Shown: positions 8,111-17,766, counted from the first letter of the stretch. The stretch: DNA of 64,000 nucleotides from Pseudomonas guariconensis (GCF_900102675.1 NZ_FMYX01000014.1:1-64000); one strand, 5' to 3'. The notes: a model not told the origin generated them from the sequence alone. Program-made: numbers and translations.

Positions 8111-9148
8111 ATGTTCAAGAAACTGCGTGGCATGTTTTCCAGCGATCTGTCCATCGACCTGGGTACTGCCAACACCCTTATCTACGTGCGTGAGCGCGGT
8201 ATCGTCCTGAATGAACCCTCGGTCGTTGCCATTCGTACCCACGGCAACCAGAAAAGCGTCGTCGCGGTCGGTACCGAGGCCAAGCGCATGCTGGGCCGTA
8301 CGCCTGGCAACATCGCTGCCATTCGTCCGATGAAGGACGGCGTGATCGCCGATTTCAGCGTTTGTGAAAAAATGCTGCAGTACTTCATCAACAAGGTTCA
8401 CGAGAACAGCTTCCTGCAGCCCAGCCCGCGTGTGCTGATCTGCGTGCCGTGCAAATCGACCCAGGTAGAGCGCCGCGCCATTCGCGAGTCCGCCCTGGGA
8501 GCCGGTGCCCGTGAGGTGTTCCTGATCGAAGAACCGATGGCCGCAGCCATTGGTGCCGGCCTGCCGGTAGAGGAAGCCCGCGGCTCGATGGTCGTGGACA
8601 TCGGCGGTGGCACCACGGAGATCGCGCTGATTTCCCTGAACGGCGTGGTCTACGCCGAATCCGTGCGGGTAGGTGGTGATCGCTTCGACGAAGCCATCGT
8701 GACTTACGTACGCCGCAACTATGGCAGCCTGATCGGCGAATCCACCGCCGAGCGCATCAAACAGGAAATCGGCACCGCCTACCCGGGCGGCGAAATTCGC
8801 GAAGTCGACGTTCGTGGCCGTAACCTGGCTGAAGGCGTGCCGCGGGCCTTCACCCTCAACTCCAATGAGGTGCTCGAAGCCCTGCAGGAATCCCTGGCAA
8901 CCATCGTCCAGGCGGTCAAGAGCGCCCTGGAGCAGTCGCCGCCAGAGCTGGCTTCGGACATCGCCGAACGTGGCCTGGTGTTGACCGGTGGCGGTGCGCT
9001 GCTGCGTGACCTCGACAAGCTGCTGGCCCAGGAAACCGGCCTGCCGGTGATCGTCGCCGAAGATCCTCTGACCTGCGTTGCCCGCGGTGGTGGTCGTGCA
9101 CTGGAGATGATGGACAAGCACGCCATGGATCTGCTCTCCAGCGAGTGA
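8111..9148 (+). CDS. mreB: Rod shape-determining protein MreB (bacterial actin)
   Basis: MreB polymerises on the inner face of the membrane and directs the elongation machinery. The 345-residue protein has the actin-type ATPase blocks: DLGTANTLIYV (phosphate 1, residues 17-27), VDIGGGTTEIALISL (phosphate 2) and LTGGGALLRDLDKLL (adenosine motif). The N-terminal MFKKLRGMF is the amphipathic membrane anchor. It is first in mreB-mreC-mreD, but 181 bp containing a strong hairpin separate it from mreC. Confidence 0.97.
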   Translation: MFKKLRGMFSSDLSIDLGTANTLIYVRERGIVLNEPSVVAIRTHGNQKSVVAVGTEAKRMLGRTPGNIAAIRPMKDGVIADFSVCEKMLQYFINKVHENSFLQPSPRVLICVPCKSTQVERRAIRESALGAGAREVFLIEEPMAAAIGAGLPVEEARGSMVVDIGGGTTEIALISLNGVVYAESVRVGGDRFDEAIVTYVRRNYGSLIGESTAERIKQEIGTAYPGGEIREVDVRGRNLAEGVPRAFTLNSNEVLEALQESLATIVQAVKSALEQSPPELASDIAERGLVLTGGGALLRDLDKLLAQETGLPVIVAEDPLTCVARGGGRALEMMDKHAMDLLSSE

Positions 9149-9159
9149 TCCCATACGGT

Positions 9160-9219
9160 CCATGCATGCATGGATTGTGTTCGCCCGGTTTACAGGTAGC
9201 ACGCACAGTGCTACCTGTA
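9160..9219. promoter_or_regulatory. mreB-mreC intercistronic hairpin
   Basis: A perfect 12-bp stem (9191-9202 with 9208-9219, arm TACAGGTAGCAC) closes on the 5-nt loop GCACA. A 14-bp perfect palindrome, CCATGCATGCATGG, lies at 9160-9173, just downstream of the mreB stop. No U-run follows the stem, so it is not a standard intrinsic terminator. It may stabilise the 3' end of mreB mRNA or attenuate read-through into mreC. Confidence 0.65.
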
Positions 9220-9329
9220 TGCGCTGGGCTGGCGTCCGTCCGGGCGTCGTTTCCGTTAACCCGCAAGCAGGCCGGTGCATTGCTTCATGTCCAATGACCT
9301 CCTGAATCGTCGTCCACGAGGAACGGCCC

Positions 9330-10379
9330 ATTAAACCGCTTTTCTCCAAGGGCCCCTCGCTGGGCGTTCGTCTCCTGGTACTGGTGGTGCTGTCGGTCGC
9401 GCTGATGGTGGTCGATTCGCGCTTCGCGGTGCTCAAGCCAGTGCGCAGCCAGATGGGGCTGGTACTGATGGAATCCTATTGGGTCACCGACTTGCCGCAA
9501 CGCCTGTGGCAGGGTGTGGCCAGCCAGTTCGGCAGCCGTACCGAATTGATCGCGGAAAACGAAAAACTCAAGACCGAAGCCCTGTTGCTGCAAGGGCGGC
9601 TGCAGAAGCTGGCGGCCCTGACCGAGCAGAACGTGCGGTTGCGCGAATTGCTGAACTCCTCGGCGCTGGTCAATGAGAAGGTCGAAGTGGCCGAACTTAT
9701 CGGCGTGGACCCCAACCCCTTCACTCACCGCATCCTCATCAACAAGGGCGAGCGTGACGGCGTGTTCCTCGGTCAGCCGGTGCTCGATGCCCGTGGCCTG
9801 ATGGGGCAGGTGGTCGAGTTGATGCCTTACACCTCGCGCGTTCTGTTGCTGACCGACACCACTCACAGCATTCCGGTCCAGGTCAACCGCAACGGCCTAC
9901 GGGCCATCGCCAGCGGCACCGGCAACCCGGAGCGTCTGGAGCTGCGTCATGTGGCTGACACGGCTGACATCAAAGAGGGCGACCTGCTGGTCAGCTCCGG
10001 GATGGGCCAGCGCTTCCCTGCAGGTTACCCGGTGGCCACCGTCAACGAAGTGATCCACGATTCCGGTCAGCCATTTGCGATCGTGCGCGCGATTCCCACC
10101 GCCGCGCTCAACCGCAGCCGCTACATGTTGCTGGTGTTCAGCGACCGGCGCACGGCCGAGCAGCGTGCTACCGATGCCGGGATCGCCCAGGAAGAGGCCG
10201 ATCGCAAAGGCGCGACGGGCACCAACGGCCAGGGTACCGGCGAAGGCGGGCAGGGTACGCCTGCCACGACACCTGCCCCAGCGGCCGCCCCCGCCGCGCC
10301 TGTGGTCCCTGCACCTGCTGCTGCCCCTGCCGCGCCGGCATCGGCTCCCGCAGCACCGCCCCCCTCCCGGAGACAATGA
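9330..10379 (+). CDS. mreC: Rod shape-determining protein MreC, probable ATT start
   Basis: MreC links cytoplasmic MreB to periplasmic peptidoglycan synthases. The protein has one N-terminal membrane helix (LLVLVVLSVALMVVD), a coiled coil (ELIAENEKLKTEALLLQGRLQ region), the beta domain, and a disordered Pro/Ala-rich tail in the last 50 or so residues. No ATG, GTG or TTG occurs between an in-frame TGA just upstream (about 9303-9305) and GTG 9384, and that GTG lies inside the membrane helix. ATT at 9330 follows GAGGA with 7-nt spacing and gives IKPLFSKGPSLGVRLLVL, the cytoplasmic end and full helix, for 349 residues. Identity is firm; the ATT start is inferred. mreD overlaps its stop by 4 bp. 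Confidence 0.93.
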   Translation: MKPLFSKGPSLGVRLLVLVVLSVALMVVDSRFAVLKPVRSQMGLVLMESYWVTDLPQRLWQGVASQFGSRTELIAENEKLKTEALLLQGRLQKLAALTEQNVRLRELLNSSALVNEKVEVAELIGVDPNPFTHRILINKGERDGVFLGQPVLDARGLMGQVVELMPYTSRVLLLTDTTHSIPVQVNRNGLRAIASGTGNPERLELRHVADTADIKEGDLLVSSGMGQRFPAGYPVATVNEVIHDSGQPFAIVRAIPTAALNRSRYMLLVFSDRRTAEQRATDAGIAQEEADRKGATGTNGQGTGEGGQGTPATTPAPAAAPAAPVVPAPAAAPAAPASAPAAPPPSRRQ

Positions 10380-10867
10380 TGGCTCGCTCCCGCAGCAAGA
10401 ACGGCTGGGTGATCTGGCTGACATTCATCATCGGCCTGTTGCTCAGCGTTTCGCCAATGCCCCAGTTCATGGAAGTGTTCCGGCCCATGTGGCTGGCCAT
10501 GCTGGTGTCCTTCTGGACCTTGGCGGTGCCCAACAAGGTCGGCATGACCACTGCATTCATTCTCGGTCTGGCAGAGGATGTGCTGTACGGCACCCTGTTA
10601 GGGCAGAACGCCCTGATCCTGACGCTGATCACGTTCCTGGTACTGTCCTTGCAACAGCGCCTGCGTATGTATCCCATGTGGCAGCAGAGCCTGGTGATCC
10701 TGGTGATCTTCGGCATCGCCCAGCTGATCCAGCTGTGGCTCAGCGCCCTGACCGGTAACCGCCTGCCCACGCTTGCATTGGTCTGGTCGGCGGTCATCAG
10801 TGCCTTGCTCTGGCCATGGATCAGCTTTGCCCTGCGCGATTTGCGCCGACGCTTGCACATCAACTGA
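10376..10867 (+). CDS. mreD: Rod shape-determining protein MreD
   Basis: A 163-residue integral membrane protein with about five helices, the third partner of the elongasome. Recognisable parts are the basic N-terminus MMARSRSKNGW, the PMPQFMEVFRPMW stretch and LGLAEDVLYGTLLGQNAL, the segment conserved in MreD. The first ATG overlaps the mreC stop (ATGA), indicating translational coupling; a second ATG follows at once at 10379 and could be used instead. Placement after mreC makes the assignment secure. Confidence 0.94.
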   Translation: MMARSRSKNGWVIWLTFIIGLLLSVSPMPQFMEVFRPMWLAMLVSFWTLAVPNKVGMTTAFILGLAEDVLYGTLLGQNALILTLITFLVLSLQQRLRMYPMWQQSLVILVIFGIAQLIQLWLSALTGNRLPTLALVWSAVISALLWPWISFALRDLRRRLHIN

Positions 10868-10900
10868 CGGCAACGCCGAATCTGACAGGGAGATGTCGAC

Positions 10901-11500
10901 ATGACCCCGCTGTACCTGGCCTCAGGCTCGCCACGCCGTCGTGAACTGCTGGCGCAGATAGGCGTCCCGTTCACCCTGGTCGCTGCCCCCATCGATGAAA
11001 CTCCGCTACCAGGCGAAGGCGCTGCCGATTATGTCGAGCGTCTGGCCCGGGCCAAGGCGGCTGCAGGCCTCGCCCAGGTTCAAGGCGCTGGGGTGGTGTT
11101 GGGGGCCGACACCGCCGTGGTGCTCGATGGCCGCATCCTCGGCAAGCCCGAAAACCGTGAACATTCCCTGGCCATGCTGGCCGAACTTTCCGATCGCGAG
11201 CACCAGGTGCTCACCGCCGTCGCCTTGACCGATGGCCAGCGGTGCCTGAGCGCCTGCGTGGCGAGCACCGTGCGTTTCCGTGCGATCGGCGCAAGCGAGG
11301 CCGAGCGCTATTGGGCCAGTGGCGAACCGCAGGACAAGGCCGGTGGCTATGCCATCCAGGGCCTTGGTGCGGTCTTCGTCACCGGTCTTACCGGCAGCTA
11401 CTCGGCCGTGGTCGGCCTGCCTTTGAGCGAAACCGCCGATCTGCTCGGGCAGTTCGCGATTGCATGCTGGCAACAGCACGAGGTTCCAGCGCCGCGCTAG
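10901..11500 (+). CDS. maf: Maf-family nucleoside triphosphate pyrophosphatase
   Basis: A 199-residue Maf/HAM1-type enzyme that hydrolyses non-canonical or modified (d)NTPs to monophosphate and pyrophosphate. It shows the substrate-phosphate loop LYLASGSPRRRELL at residues 4-17, the GADTAVVLDGRILGKP active-site block and the GGYAIQGLGAVFV motif. The SxSPRR loop and position after mreD match the YhdE type (dTTP/UTP pyrophosphatase) rather than YceF. The start is 33 bp after mreD and the gene is followed by rng, the conserved enterobacterial and pseudomonad order. Confidence 0.94.
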   Translation: MTPLYLASGSPRRRELLAQIGVPFTLVAAPIDETPLPGEGAADYVERLARAKAAAGLAQVQGAGVVLGADTAVVLDGRILGKPENREHSLAMLAELSDREHQVLTAVALTDGQRCLSACVASTVRFRAIGASEAERYWASGEPQDKAGGYAIQGLGAVFVTGLTGSYSAVVGLPLSETADLLGQFAIACWQQHEVPAPR

Positions 11501-11554
11501 CCAGCTACTCGACCGCGATCCATCATTACCGAACACCTTTGACGAGAGCCTGCC

Positions 11555-13012
11555 ATGAGTGAAGAGATCCTGATCAACATCACCCCGATGGAGTCACGTG
11601 TGGCAGTGGTGGAAAACGGTGTCCTGCAAGAGGTCCACGTCGAGCGCACACAGCGTCGGGGCATTGTCGGCAACATCTACAAAGGCAAAGTGGTACGCGT
11701 CCTGCCCGGCATGCAGGCGGCTTTCGTCGACATAGGCTTGGAACGCGCTGCCTTCATCCACGCCTCGGAAATCTCCCAACGTGAAGGTTCGGCGGTGGAG
11801 AACATCACCGCCTTGGTCCATGAAGGCCAGGCGCTGGTGGTCCAGGTGACGAAGGATCCGATCGGCACCAAGGGCGCCCGCCTGACCACCCAGTTGTCGA
11901 TCCCGTCGCGCTACCTGGTATACATGCCACGCAGCAGCCACGTGGGTATTTCCCTGAAAATCGAGGATGAGGCCGAGCGCGAGCGCCTCAAGCAAGTGGT
12001 CAGCGATTGCGTGGAAAAAGAAGACATCAAGGACGCTGGTGGCTTCATCCTGCGCACCGCCGCCGAGGGCGCCCGGACCGACGAAATCCTCCAGGACATC
12101 CGTTACCTGCGTCGCCTGTGGGAGCAGATCGGCAGCCAGATCCAGACCTGCGGCGCCCCGTTGGTCATCTACGAGGATCTGGGGCTGGCCTTGCGTACCC
12201 TACGTGACCTGGTCAATCCGAAGATTGAGAAGATCCGCATCGATTCTCGAGAAACCTTCCAGAAAACCACGCAGTTCGTCGCCGAACTGATGCCTGAGAT
12301 CGCCGACCGCCTCGAACACTATCCGGGCGAGCGGCCGATCTTCGACTTGTATGGCGTCGAGGACGAGATCCAGCGCGCCCTGGAGCGCAAGGTGCCGCTC
12401 AAGTCCGGTGGCTATCTGGTGGTCGATCCTGCCGAGGCGATGACCACGATCGATGTCAACACCGGTGCCTTCGTCGGCCATCGCAACCTCGAAGAGACCA
12501 TCTTCAAGACCAATCTCGAAGCGGCTACTGCCATTGCCAGACAACTGCGCCTGCGCAACATCGGCGGGATCATCATCATCGACTTCATCGACATGGAGGA
12601 CGAGGAGCATCAGCGCCAGGTGCTGCGCACCCTGGAAAAGCAGCTCGAGCGGGATCACGCCAAGACCAACATCATCGGCATCACTGAGCTGGGCTTGGTT
12701 CAGATGACCCGCAAGCGCACCCGTGAAAGCCTCGAGCAGGTGCTGTGCGAGCCCTGCATCGCGTGCCAGGGACGCGGCAAGCTGAAGACGCCCGAGACCG
12801 TGTGTTACGAAATTTTCCGGGAGATCCTCCGTGAGGCCCGGGCATACCAGGCCGAGGGTTACCGGGTTCTGGCCAATCAGAAAGTCGTCGATCGCCTGCT
12901 GGACGAGGAGTCCGGCAACGTTGCCGAACTGGAGGCTTTCATCGGTCGGACCATTCGCTTCCAGGTCGAATCCATGTACTCGCAGGAACAATACGATGTG
13001 GTGCTGCTCTGA
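11555..13012 (+). CDS. rng: Ribonuclease G
   Basis: A 485-residue endoribonuclease of the RNase E/G family, acting in 16S rRNA 5' maturation and mRNA turnover. Domains in order: S1-type RNA-binding (about residues 35-125, containing GNIYKGKVVRVLPGMQAAFVDIG split over the barrel), RNase H-like and 5'-sensor region, DNase I-like catalytic part (DVNTGAF and GGIIIIDFIDM, metal-binding Asp), and the Zn-link CEPCIACQGRG. It lacks the long C-terminal scaffold of RNase E, which distinguishes it. It starts 54 bp after maf. Confidence 0.96.
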   Translation: MSEEILINITPMESRVAVVENGVLQEVHVERTQRRGIVGNIYKGKVVRVLPGMQAAFVDIGLERAAFIHASEISQREGSAVENITALVHEGQALVVQVTKDPIGTKGARLTTQLSIPSRYLVYMPRSSHVGISLKIEDEAERERLKQVVSDCVEKEDIKDAGGFILRTAAEGARTDEILQDIRYLRRLWEQIGSQIQTCGAPLVIYEDLGLALRTLRDLVNPKIEKIRIDSRETFQKTTQFVAELMPEIADRLEHYPGERPIFDLYGVEDEIQRALERKVPLKSGGYLVVDPAEAMTTIDVNTGAFVGHRNLEETIFKTNLEAATAIARQLRLRNIGGIIIIDFIDMEDEEHQRQVLRTLEKQLERDHAKTNIIGITELGLVQMTRKRTRESLEQVLCEPCIACQGRGKLKTPETVCYEIFREILREARAYQAEGYRVLANQKVVDRLLDEESGNVAELEAFIGRTIRFQVESMYSQEQYDVVLL

Positions 13013-13094
13013 CTCGTTCTGAAACCTTTATGCGGTCGGGCGTGCTGGCAAAGCCACGGTACCGAGCCATAGTTAAGGCACGACTTGGAGGGCC

Positions 13095-16000
13095 ATGGCC
13101 ATGGGACGTCTGACCCACGTTCTAGGCGCCTTGACCCGCTGGGGGCTGGGATTCTGCGCCCTGCTGGCGGTGCTGGTGGCGCTGTACGTCAGCCTCGGTC
13201 GGGAACTGGTCCCCTTGGTGGCCGAATACCGTGCCGAAGTAGAAAGCAAGGCCGAGCAAGCCTTGGGGCTGCCGGTGCATGTCGGTGCCCTCGAGGGACG
13301 CTGGAGTGGCCTGGCACCGGTGCTGCGGGTGCGCGACCTGCAAGTGGGCGAGGGCGCCTCGGCATTGCGCCTGGATGAAGTCAAGGCCGTTCCTGACCTG
13401 TGGGCCAGCCTCAAAGCGCGCGAACTGCGTCTGGCGCGTATCCAGCTGGGCGGTCTGCAACTGATCCTGCGTGAGGACGAACAGGGCGCATGGGCGCTCG
13501 AAGGGCTGCCCCGCAAGGACGATACGCCTTTGGACCCCGCCCAGGTCCTGCAACGCTTGCGACAACTGGGCAGGGTCGATGTCTTCGACAGTCAGGTGAC
13601 CCTCCATCCCTGGCAACGCGATCCTCTGACCCTCACCTATGTGAGCCTGGGTTTGCAGGCCGGTGCGTCCCGCCAGGCCCTGGATCTTCGCGCGACATTG
13701 CCGGATGGTCAGCCCATGGCCATCAATGTGCATAGCCGCGCCAATGCCCAGGCCTGGCGCGACGGTGAATTCGAAGCCTACCTGAGCCTGCCGCAAAGCG
13801 ATTGGGCCCGCTGGCTGCCGCCACGTCTGTTGGGGCAGTGGAAGGCTCGTACCTTGCGGGCGGGGGGAGAATTCTGGGTCGATTGGGGGCGGGGCCAGTT
13901 GCAACGGGCGGTAGTGCGGCTCAATGCGCCGCAGCTGCGCGGTGCCTACAGCGAGCGCAAAGCGGTGACCCTCGATAACCTGGCTTTGACCGCCTGGCTC
14001 CAGCGCGGCAAGGACGGTTTCGAAGGTGTGGTCGATTCGTTGGCCGTCAGCATCGGCAAGCAGCGTTGGGAAACCCATGTACAGCTCAAGCAGCAGGTCG
14101 GCGAGGAGGCGAACCAGGAAAGCTGGCAGATCCAGGCCGACCGGCTTGACCTGACGCCGCTGACGCCGCTGGTCCAAGGGCTGGCGCCGTTGCCGGAAAA
14201 ACTCATGGCCGTGGTAGACGCCCTAAAGGTCACCGGAGCGCTGCGCAATGTGCGCCTGGACGTGCGCCCCAAGGCTGAGGGAGACCAGCGCCTGCAGTTC
14301 GCCGCCAACCTCGAGAAGGTCGGCTTCGATGCCTATCACGGCGCCCCGGCAGCCGGTAACGTGAGCGGTAGCATCAGCGGCGACCTGGGCAAAGGCGAAC
14401 TGCGCCTGGATACCGACGCCTTCATGTTGCATCTGTATCCCATCTTCGCCAAACCCTGGCACTACCAGAAGGCCAACGCACGGCTCACCTGGCGCCTGGA
14501 CCAGGAAGGCTTCACCCTGATCGCCCCTTACATCAAGGTGCTGGGTGAAGAAGGCAAGATTGCCGCTGACTTCCTCATCCGCTTGTTGTTCGAGGAAGGC
14601 CGCGAGGATTACATGGATTTGCGCGTCGGCCTGACCGAAGGTGACGGGCGCTACACTGCCAAGTACCTGCCCGAGGTGCTCAGTCCTGCCCTGGACGAGT
14701 GGCTGCGCAGCGCTATCGTCAAAGGCAACGTCGATGAAGGCTATTTCCAGTATCAAGGCTCGCTGAACCATGGCGCATCGCCCGAAGCGCGGAGCATCAG
14801 CCTGTTCTTCAAGGTGCACGATGCGGCGCTGGACTTCCAGCCCGGCTGGCCGCAGGTGCAGCAGGTCGATGGCGATGTGCTGATCGAGGACAGCGGCGTG
14901 CGCATCAAGGCCCGGCATGGCCAACTGCTCGACACCCAGGTCAGTGATGTCAGCGTCGATATCCCTCATGTGGCGGCTGGCGAGCACAGCCATCTGTACC
15001 TTGATGGGGATTTCGATGGTCGTCTGAGCGATGGCCTGAAGATTCTCCAAGAGGCTCCGATCGGCACTGGCGAAATGTTTGCCGGTTGGGAGGGCGAAGG
15101 GCCGCTCAAGGGTAAGGTCAAGCTCGATATTCCCCTGGCCCATGGCGAGCACCCCAAGGTGCAGGTCGATTTCGCCACCGCCGATGCGCGCCTGAAGGTC
15201 GCCCCGCCGAGCCTGGAGTTGAACCGTTTGAAAGGCGACTTCAGCTTTGATCTGGACAAAGGCCTAAGTGGCAAGAGCATCACCTTGCAGGCCTTCGGCA
15301 AACCGGTCACCGCGCAGATTTTCGCTGAGGGCAAGCCCGGTCAGATCCAGACCCGCATCGATGCCAGTGGCCAGATGCCCCTCAAGGCACTGACCGACTG
15401 GCTGAAATTCACCCAGCCGCTGCCCGCATCAGGCGATCTCCCCTTCCAGTTACAAATCAACCTGGGCAGTCGCGATAACCGGCTGAGCGTCAACTCCTCG
15501 CTCAAAGGCCTGGCAATCGATCTGCCTGCCCCATTCGGCAAGGCCTCTCAGGACACCCGCGACAGCCGTTTCAGCATGACGCTCAAAGGGCCTGAACGGC
15601 GTATCGATGCCAGCTACGGTGAGCTTGCCCGCTTCGCCTATGCTGCACCAGCCGCCACGCTGGCCCAGGGGCGCGGGGAGCTGCTGCTGGGCGGTGGCAC
15701 CGCACAACTGCCGTCTGGCCAGGGCCTGCGGGTGCGGGGGCGGATCGAATCGCTGGATATTGCACCCTGGCAAGCGCAAATGGAGCGCTTCGCAGGTCAA
15801 GATCCAGGCGGCAATGCCCGGCAGAACCTGCAGGGCGTGGACTTGAGCATTGGCCAGCTCAAGGCGTTTGGCCTCGATCTGAACCAGGCGGTCGTGCGTC
15901 TGGCCCGTGGCAGTGGTGCCTGGGACGCACGTCTGGACAGCCGGGAGGTCATTGGCAACGCGCGCCTTCCCGATGCCAAGTCGGCGCCGATTGTCGTCAG

Positions 16001-16913
16001 ATTGCAAACCTTGCGCCTGCCGCCTGGGGATCCTGCGGGCAAGCAGCCTGAGGATGCGCCGGACCCGCTCGCGGATTTCGACCCGCGCAAGGTGCCGGCC
16101 CTGGATGTGACGATCGACAAGCTGTACCGCGGAGATGATCTGTTCGGTAGCCTGGCGGTCAAACTGCGCCCTACACCGCGCGGCATGATTTTCGATGACG
16201 TCGACCTGGACCTTAAAGGCCTGCGTATCGATGGAAGCGGTGGCTGGGAAGGCGAGCCAGGGAGTACCGGCAGCTGGTACAAAGGCCGCCTGGAGGGCAA
16301 GAACCTGGCCGATGTACTCAAGGCGTGGGGCTTCGCGCCCACCGCCACCAGCCGTGACTTCCGCCTCGACGTGGATGGTCGCTGGCCTGGCTCGCCGGCG
16401 TGGGTGGCGCTCAAGCGTTTCTCCGGAAGCCTGGATGCCGCCTTGCGCTCCGGTCAGTTCGTCGAAGTCGAAGGCAGTGCCCAGGCACTGCGGGTATTCG
16501 GCCTGCTCAACTTCAACTCCATTGGTCGGCGTCTACGCCTGGACTTCTCCGATCTGTTCGACAAAGGCCTGGCCTACGACCGGGTCAAGGGCTTGCTGGT
16601 AGCAAGCCAGGGGGTCTATGTGACCCGCGAGCCGATCACTATCAAAGGCCCCTCGAGCAACTTCGAACTCGATGGCACGTTGGACCTGGTGAGCGATCGC
16701 GTCGATGCAAACCTGCAGGTGACCTTGCCGGTCACCAACAACCTGCCGCTAGCCGCCTTGATCGTCGGCGCACCGGCTGTCGGTGGCGCCCTGTTCCTGG
16801 TGGACCGGCTGATCGGTGATCGTGTGTCGCGCTTTGCCAGCGTGAACTACCGCATCGAGGGGCCCTGGAAAGAGCCTAGAATGACCTTTGTGAAACCTTT
16901 CGAGAAACGCTAA
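13095..16913 (+). CDS. yhdP: YhdP family AsmA-like envelope protein
   Basis: A 1272-residue protein with one N-terminal membrane anchor (residues about 10-35) and a very long periplasmic beta-rich region, ending in an AsmA-like C-terminal module (NFNSIGRRLRLDFSDLFDKG region). Length and architecture fit YhdP, one of the redundant AsmA-like proteins implicated in moving phospholipid from inner to outer membrane in E. coli. Its position between rng and a nitrilase-family gene is also conserved. ATG 13095 and ATG 13101 are both possible starts; GGAGGG precedes the first. Its last base is shared with the next gene's ATG. Confidence 0.92.
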   Translation: MAMGRLTHVLGALTRWGLGFCALLAVLVALYVSLGRELVPLVAEYRAEVESKAEQALGLPVHVGALEGRWSGLAPVLRVRDLQVGEGASALRLDEVKAVPDLWASLKARELRLARIQLGGLQLILREDEQGAWALEGLPRKDDTPLDPAQVLQRLRQLGRVDVFDSQVTLHPWQRDPLTLTYVSLGLQAGASRQALDLRATLPDGQPMAINVHSRANAQAWRDGEFEAYLSLPQSDWARWLPPRLLGQWKARTLRAGGEFWVDWGRGQLQRAVVRLNAPQLRGAYSERKAVTLDNLALTAWLQRGKDGFEGVVDSLAVSIGKQRWETHVQLKQQVGEEANQESWQIQADRLDLTPLTPLVQGLAPLPEKLMAVVDALKVTGALRNVRLDVRPKAEGDQRLQFAANLEKVGFDAYHGAPAAGNVSGSISGDLGKGELRLDTDAFMLHLYPIFAKPWHYQKANARLTWRLDQEGFTLIAPYIKVLGEEGKIAADFLIRLLFEEGREDYMDLRVGLTEGDGRYTAKYLPEVLSPALDEWLRSAIVKGNVDEGYFQYQGSLNHGASPEARSISLFFKVHDAALDFQPGWPQVQQVDGDVLIEDSGVRIKARHGQLLDTQVSDVSVDIPHVAAGEHSHLYLDGDFDGRLSDGLKILQEAPIGTGEMFAGWEGEGPLKGKVKLDIPLAHGEHPKVQVDFATADARLKVAPPSLELNRLKGDFSFDLDKGLSGKSITLQAFGKPVTAQIFAEGKPGQIQTRIDASGQMPLKALTDWLKFTQPLPASGDLPFQLQINLGSRDNRLSVNSSLKGLAIDLPAPFGKASQDTRDSRFSMTLKGPERRIDASYGELARFAYAAPAATLAQGRGELLLGGGTAQLPSGQGLRVRGRIESLDIAPWQAQMERFAGQDPGGNARQNLQGVDLSIGQLKAFGLDLNQAVVRLARGSGAWDARLDSREVIGNARLPDAKSAPIVVRLQTLRLPPGDPAGKQPEDAPDPLADFDPRKVPALDVTIDKLYRGDDLFGSLAVKLRPTPRGMIFDDVDLDLKGLRIDGSGGWEGEPGSTGSWYKGRLEGKNLADVLKAWGFAPTATSRDFRLDVDGRWPGSPAWVALKRFSGSLDAALRSGQFVEVEGSAQALRVFGLLNFNSIGRRLRLDFSDLFDKGLAYDRVKGLLVASQGVYVTREPITIKGPSSNFELDGTLDLVSDRVDANLQVTLPVTNNLPLAALIVGAPAVGGALFLVDRLIGDRVSRFASVNYRIEGPWKEPRMTFVKPFEKR

Positions 16914-17764
16914 TGAAGTCAGCGGTCATCCAGATGGTCAGCCAGGACGATGTGCTGGCCAACCTGCAGCGCGCCAGGGCTCTGTTGGAGCAGGCTGCCG
17001 ACGGCGGCGCCCGGCTGGCGGTGCTGCCGGAGAACTTCGCCGCCATGGGGCGGCGCGATGCGGCGGCGATCGGCCACGCCGAAGCCCTTGGTCAGGGCCC
17101 GATCCTGCCCTGGTTGAAACGCACGGCCCGCGACCTCAGGTTATGGATTGTGGCCGGCACCCTGCCATTGCCGCCTGCCGACCAGCCAGATGCAAAGGCC
17201 CATGCCTGCTCTTTGCTGATCGACGAGGACGGTGAGGTCGCGGCGCGTTACGACAAGCTGCACTTGTTCGATGTGGATGTGGCTGACAGCCGCGGGCGCT
17301 ATCGTGAGTCCGATGACTATGCCCACGGCAGCCAGGTGGTGGTCGCCGATACGCCGGTCGGTCGTCTGGGTCTCACGGTGTGCTACGACTTGCGCTTTCC
17401 CGAGCTGTACAGCGCCTTGCGCGAGGCCGGTGCGGAACTGATCAGCGCTCCGGCGGCCTTCACCGCTGTGACCGGCGCGGCCCATTGGGAAGTGCTGATT
17501 CGTGCGAGGGCGATCGAAACCCAGTGCTACCTATTGGCGGCAGCCCAGGGCGGCACTCATCCGGGACCACGGGAAACCCATGGTCATGCGGCGATCATCG
17601 ACCCTTGGGGACGGATCATCGCCGAACAGGCGCGCGGCGAAGGCGTATTGCTGGCCGAGCGCGACAGCGCAGAACAGGCGTCCATCCGGACGCGAATGCC
17701 GGTTGCCTTGCACCGGCGCTTTTTCTCGCAGGACGCCTTGCGGCCTGCGCACACCTCGGAGTGA
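16913..17764 (+). CDS. Carbon-nitrogen hydrolase (nitrilase superfamily, Nit1/YbeM-like amidase)
   Basis: A 283-residue cytosolic nitrilase-fold enzyme with all three catalytic residues: Glu in LPENF (residue 40), Lys in YDKLHLFDVDV and Cys in VCYDLRFPELY. The motif spacing and the RYRESDDYAHG segment match the Nit1/YbeM branch, whose characterised members hydrolyse deaminated glutathione, a repair reaction. That substrate is inferred from the family. The ATG overlaps the yhdP stop (TAATG) and tldD follows after 2 bp, so yhdP, this gene and tldD are tightly coupled. Confidence 0.9.
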   Translation: MKSAVIQMVSQDDVLANLQRARALLEQAADGGARLAVLPENFAAMGRRDAAAIGHAEALGQGPILPWLKRTARDLRLWIVAGTLPLPPADQPDAKAHACSLLIDEDGEVAARYDKLHLFDVDVADSRGRYRESDDYAHGSQVVVADTPVGRLGLTVCYDLRFPELYSALREAGAELISAPAAFTAVTGAAHWEVLIRARAIETQCYLLAAAQGGTHPGPRETHGHAAIIDPWGRIIAEQARGEGVLLAERDSAEQASIRTRMPVALHRRFFSQDALRPAHTSE

Positions 17765-17766
17765 CT

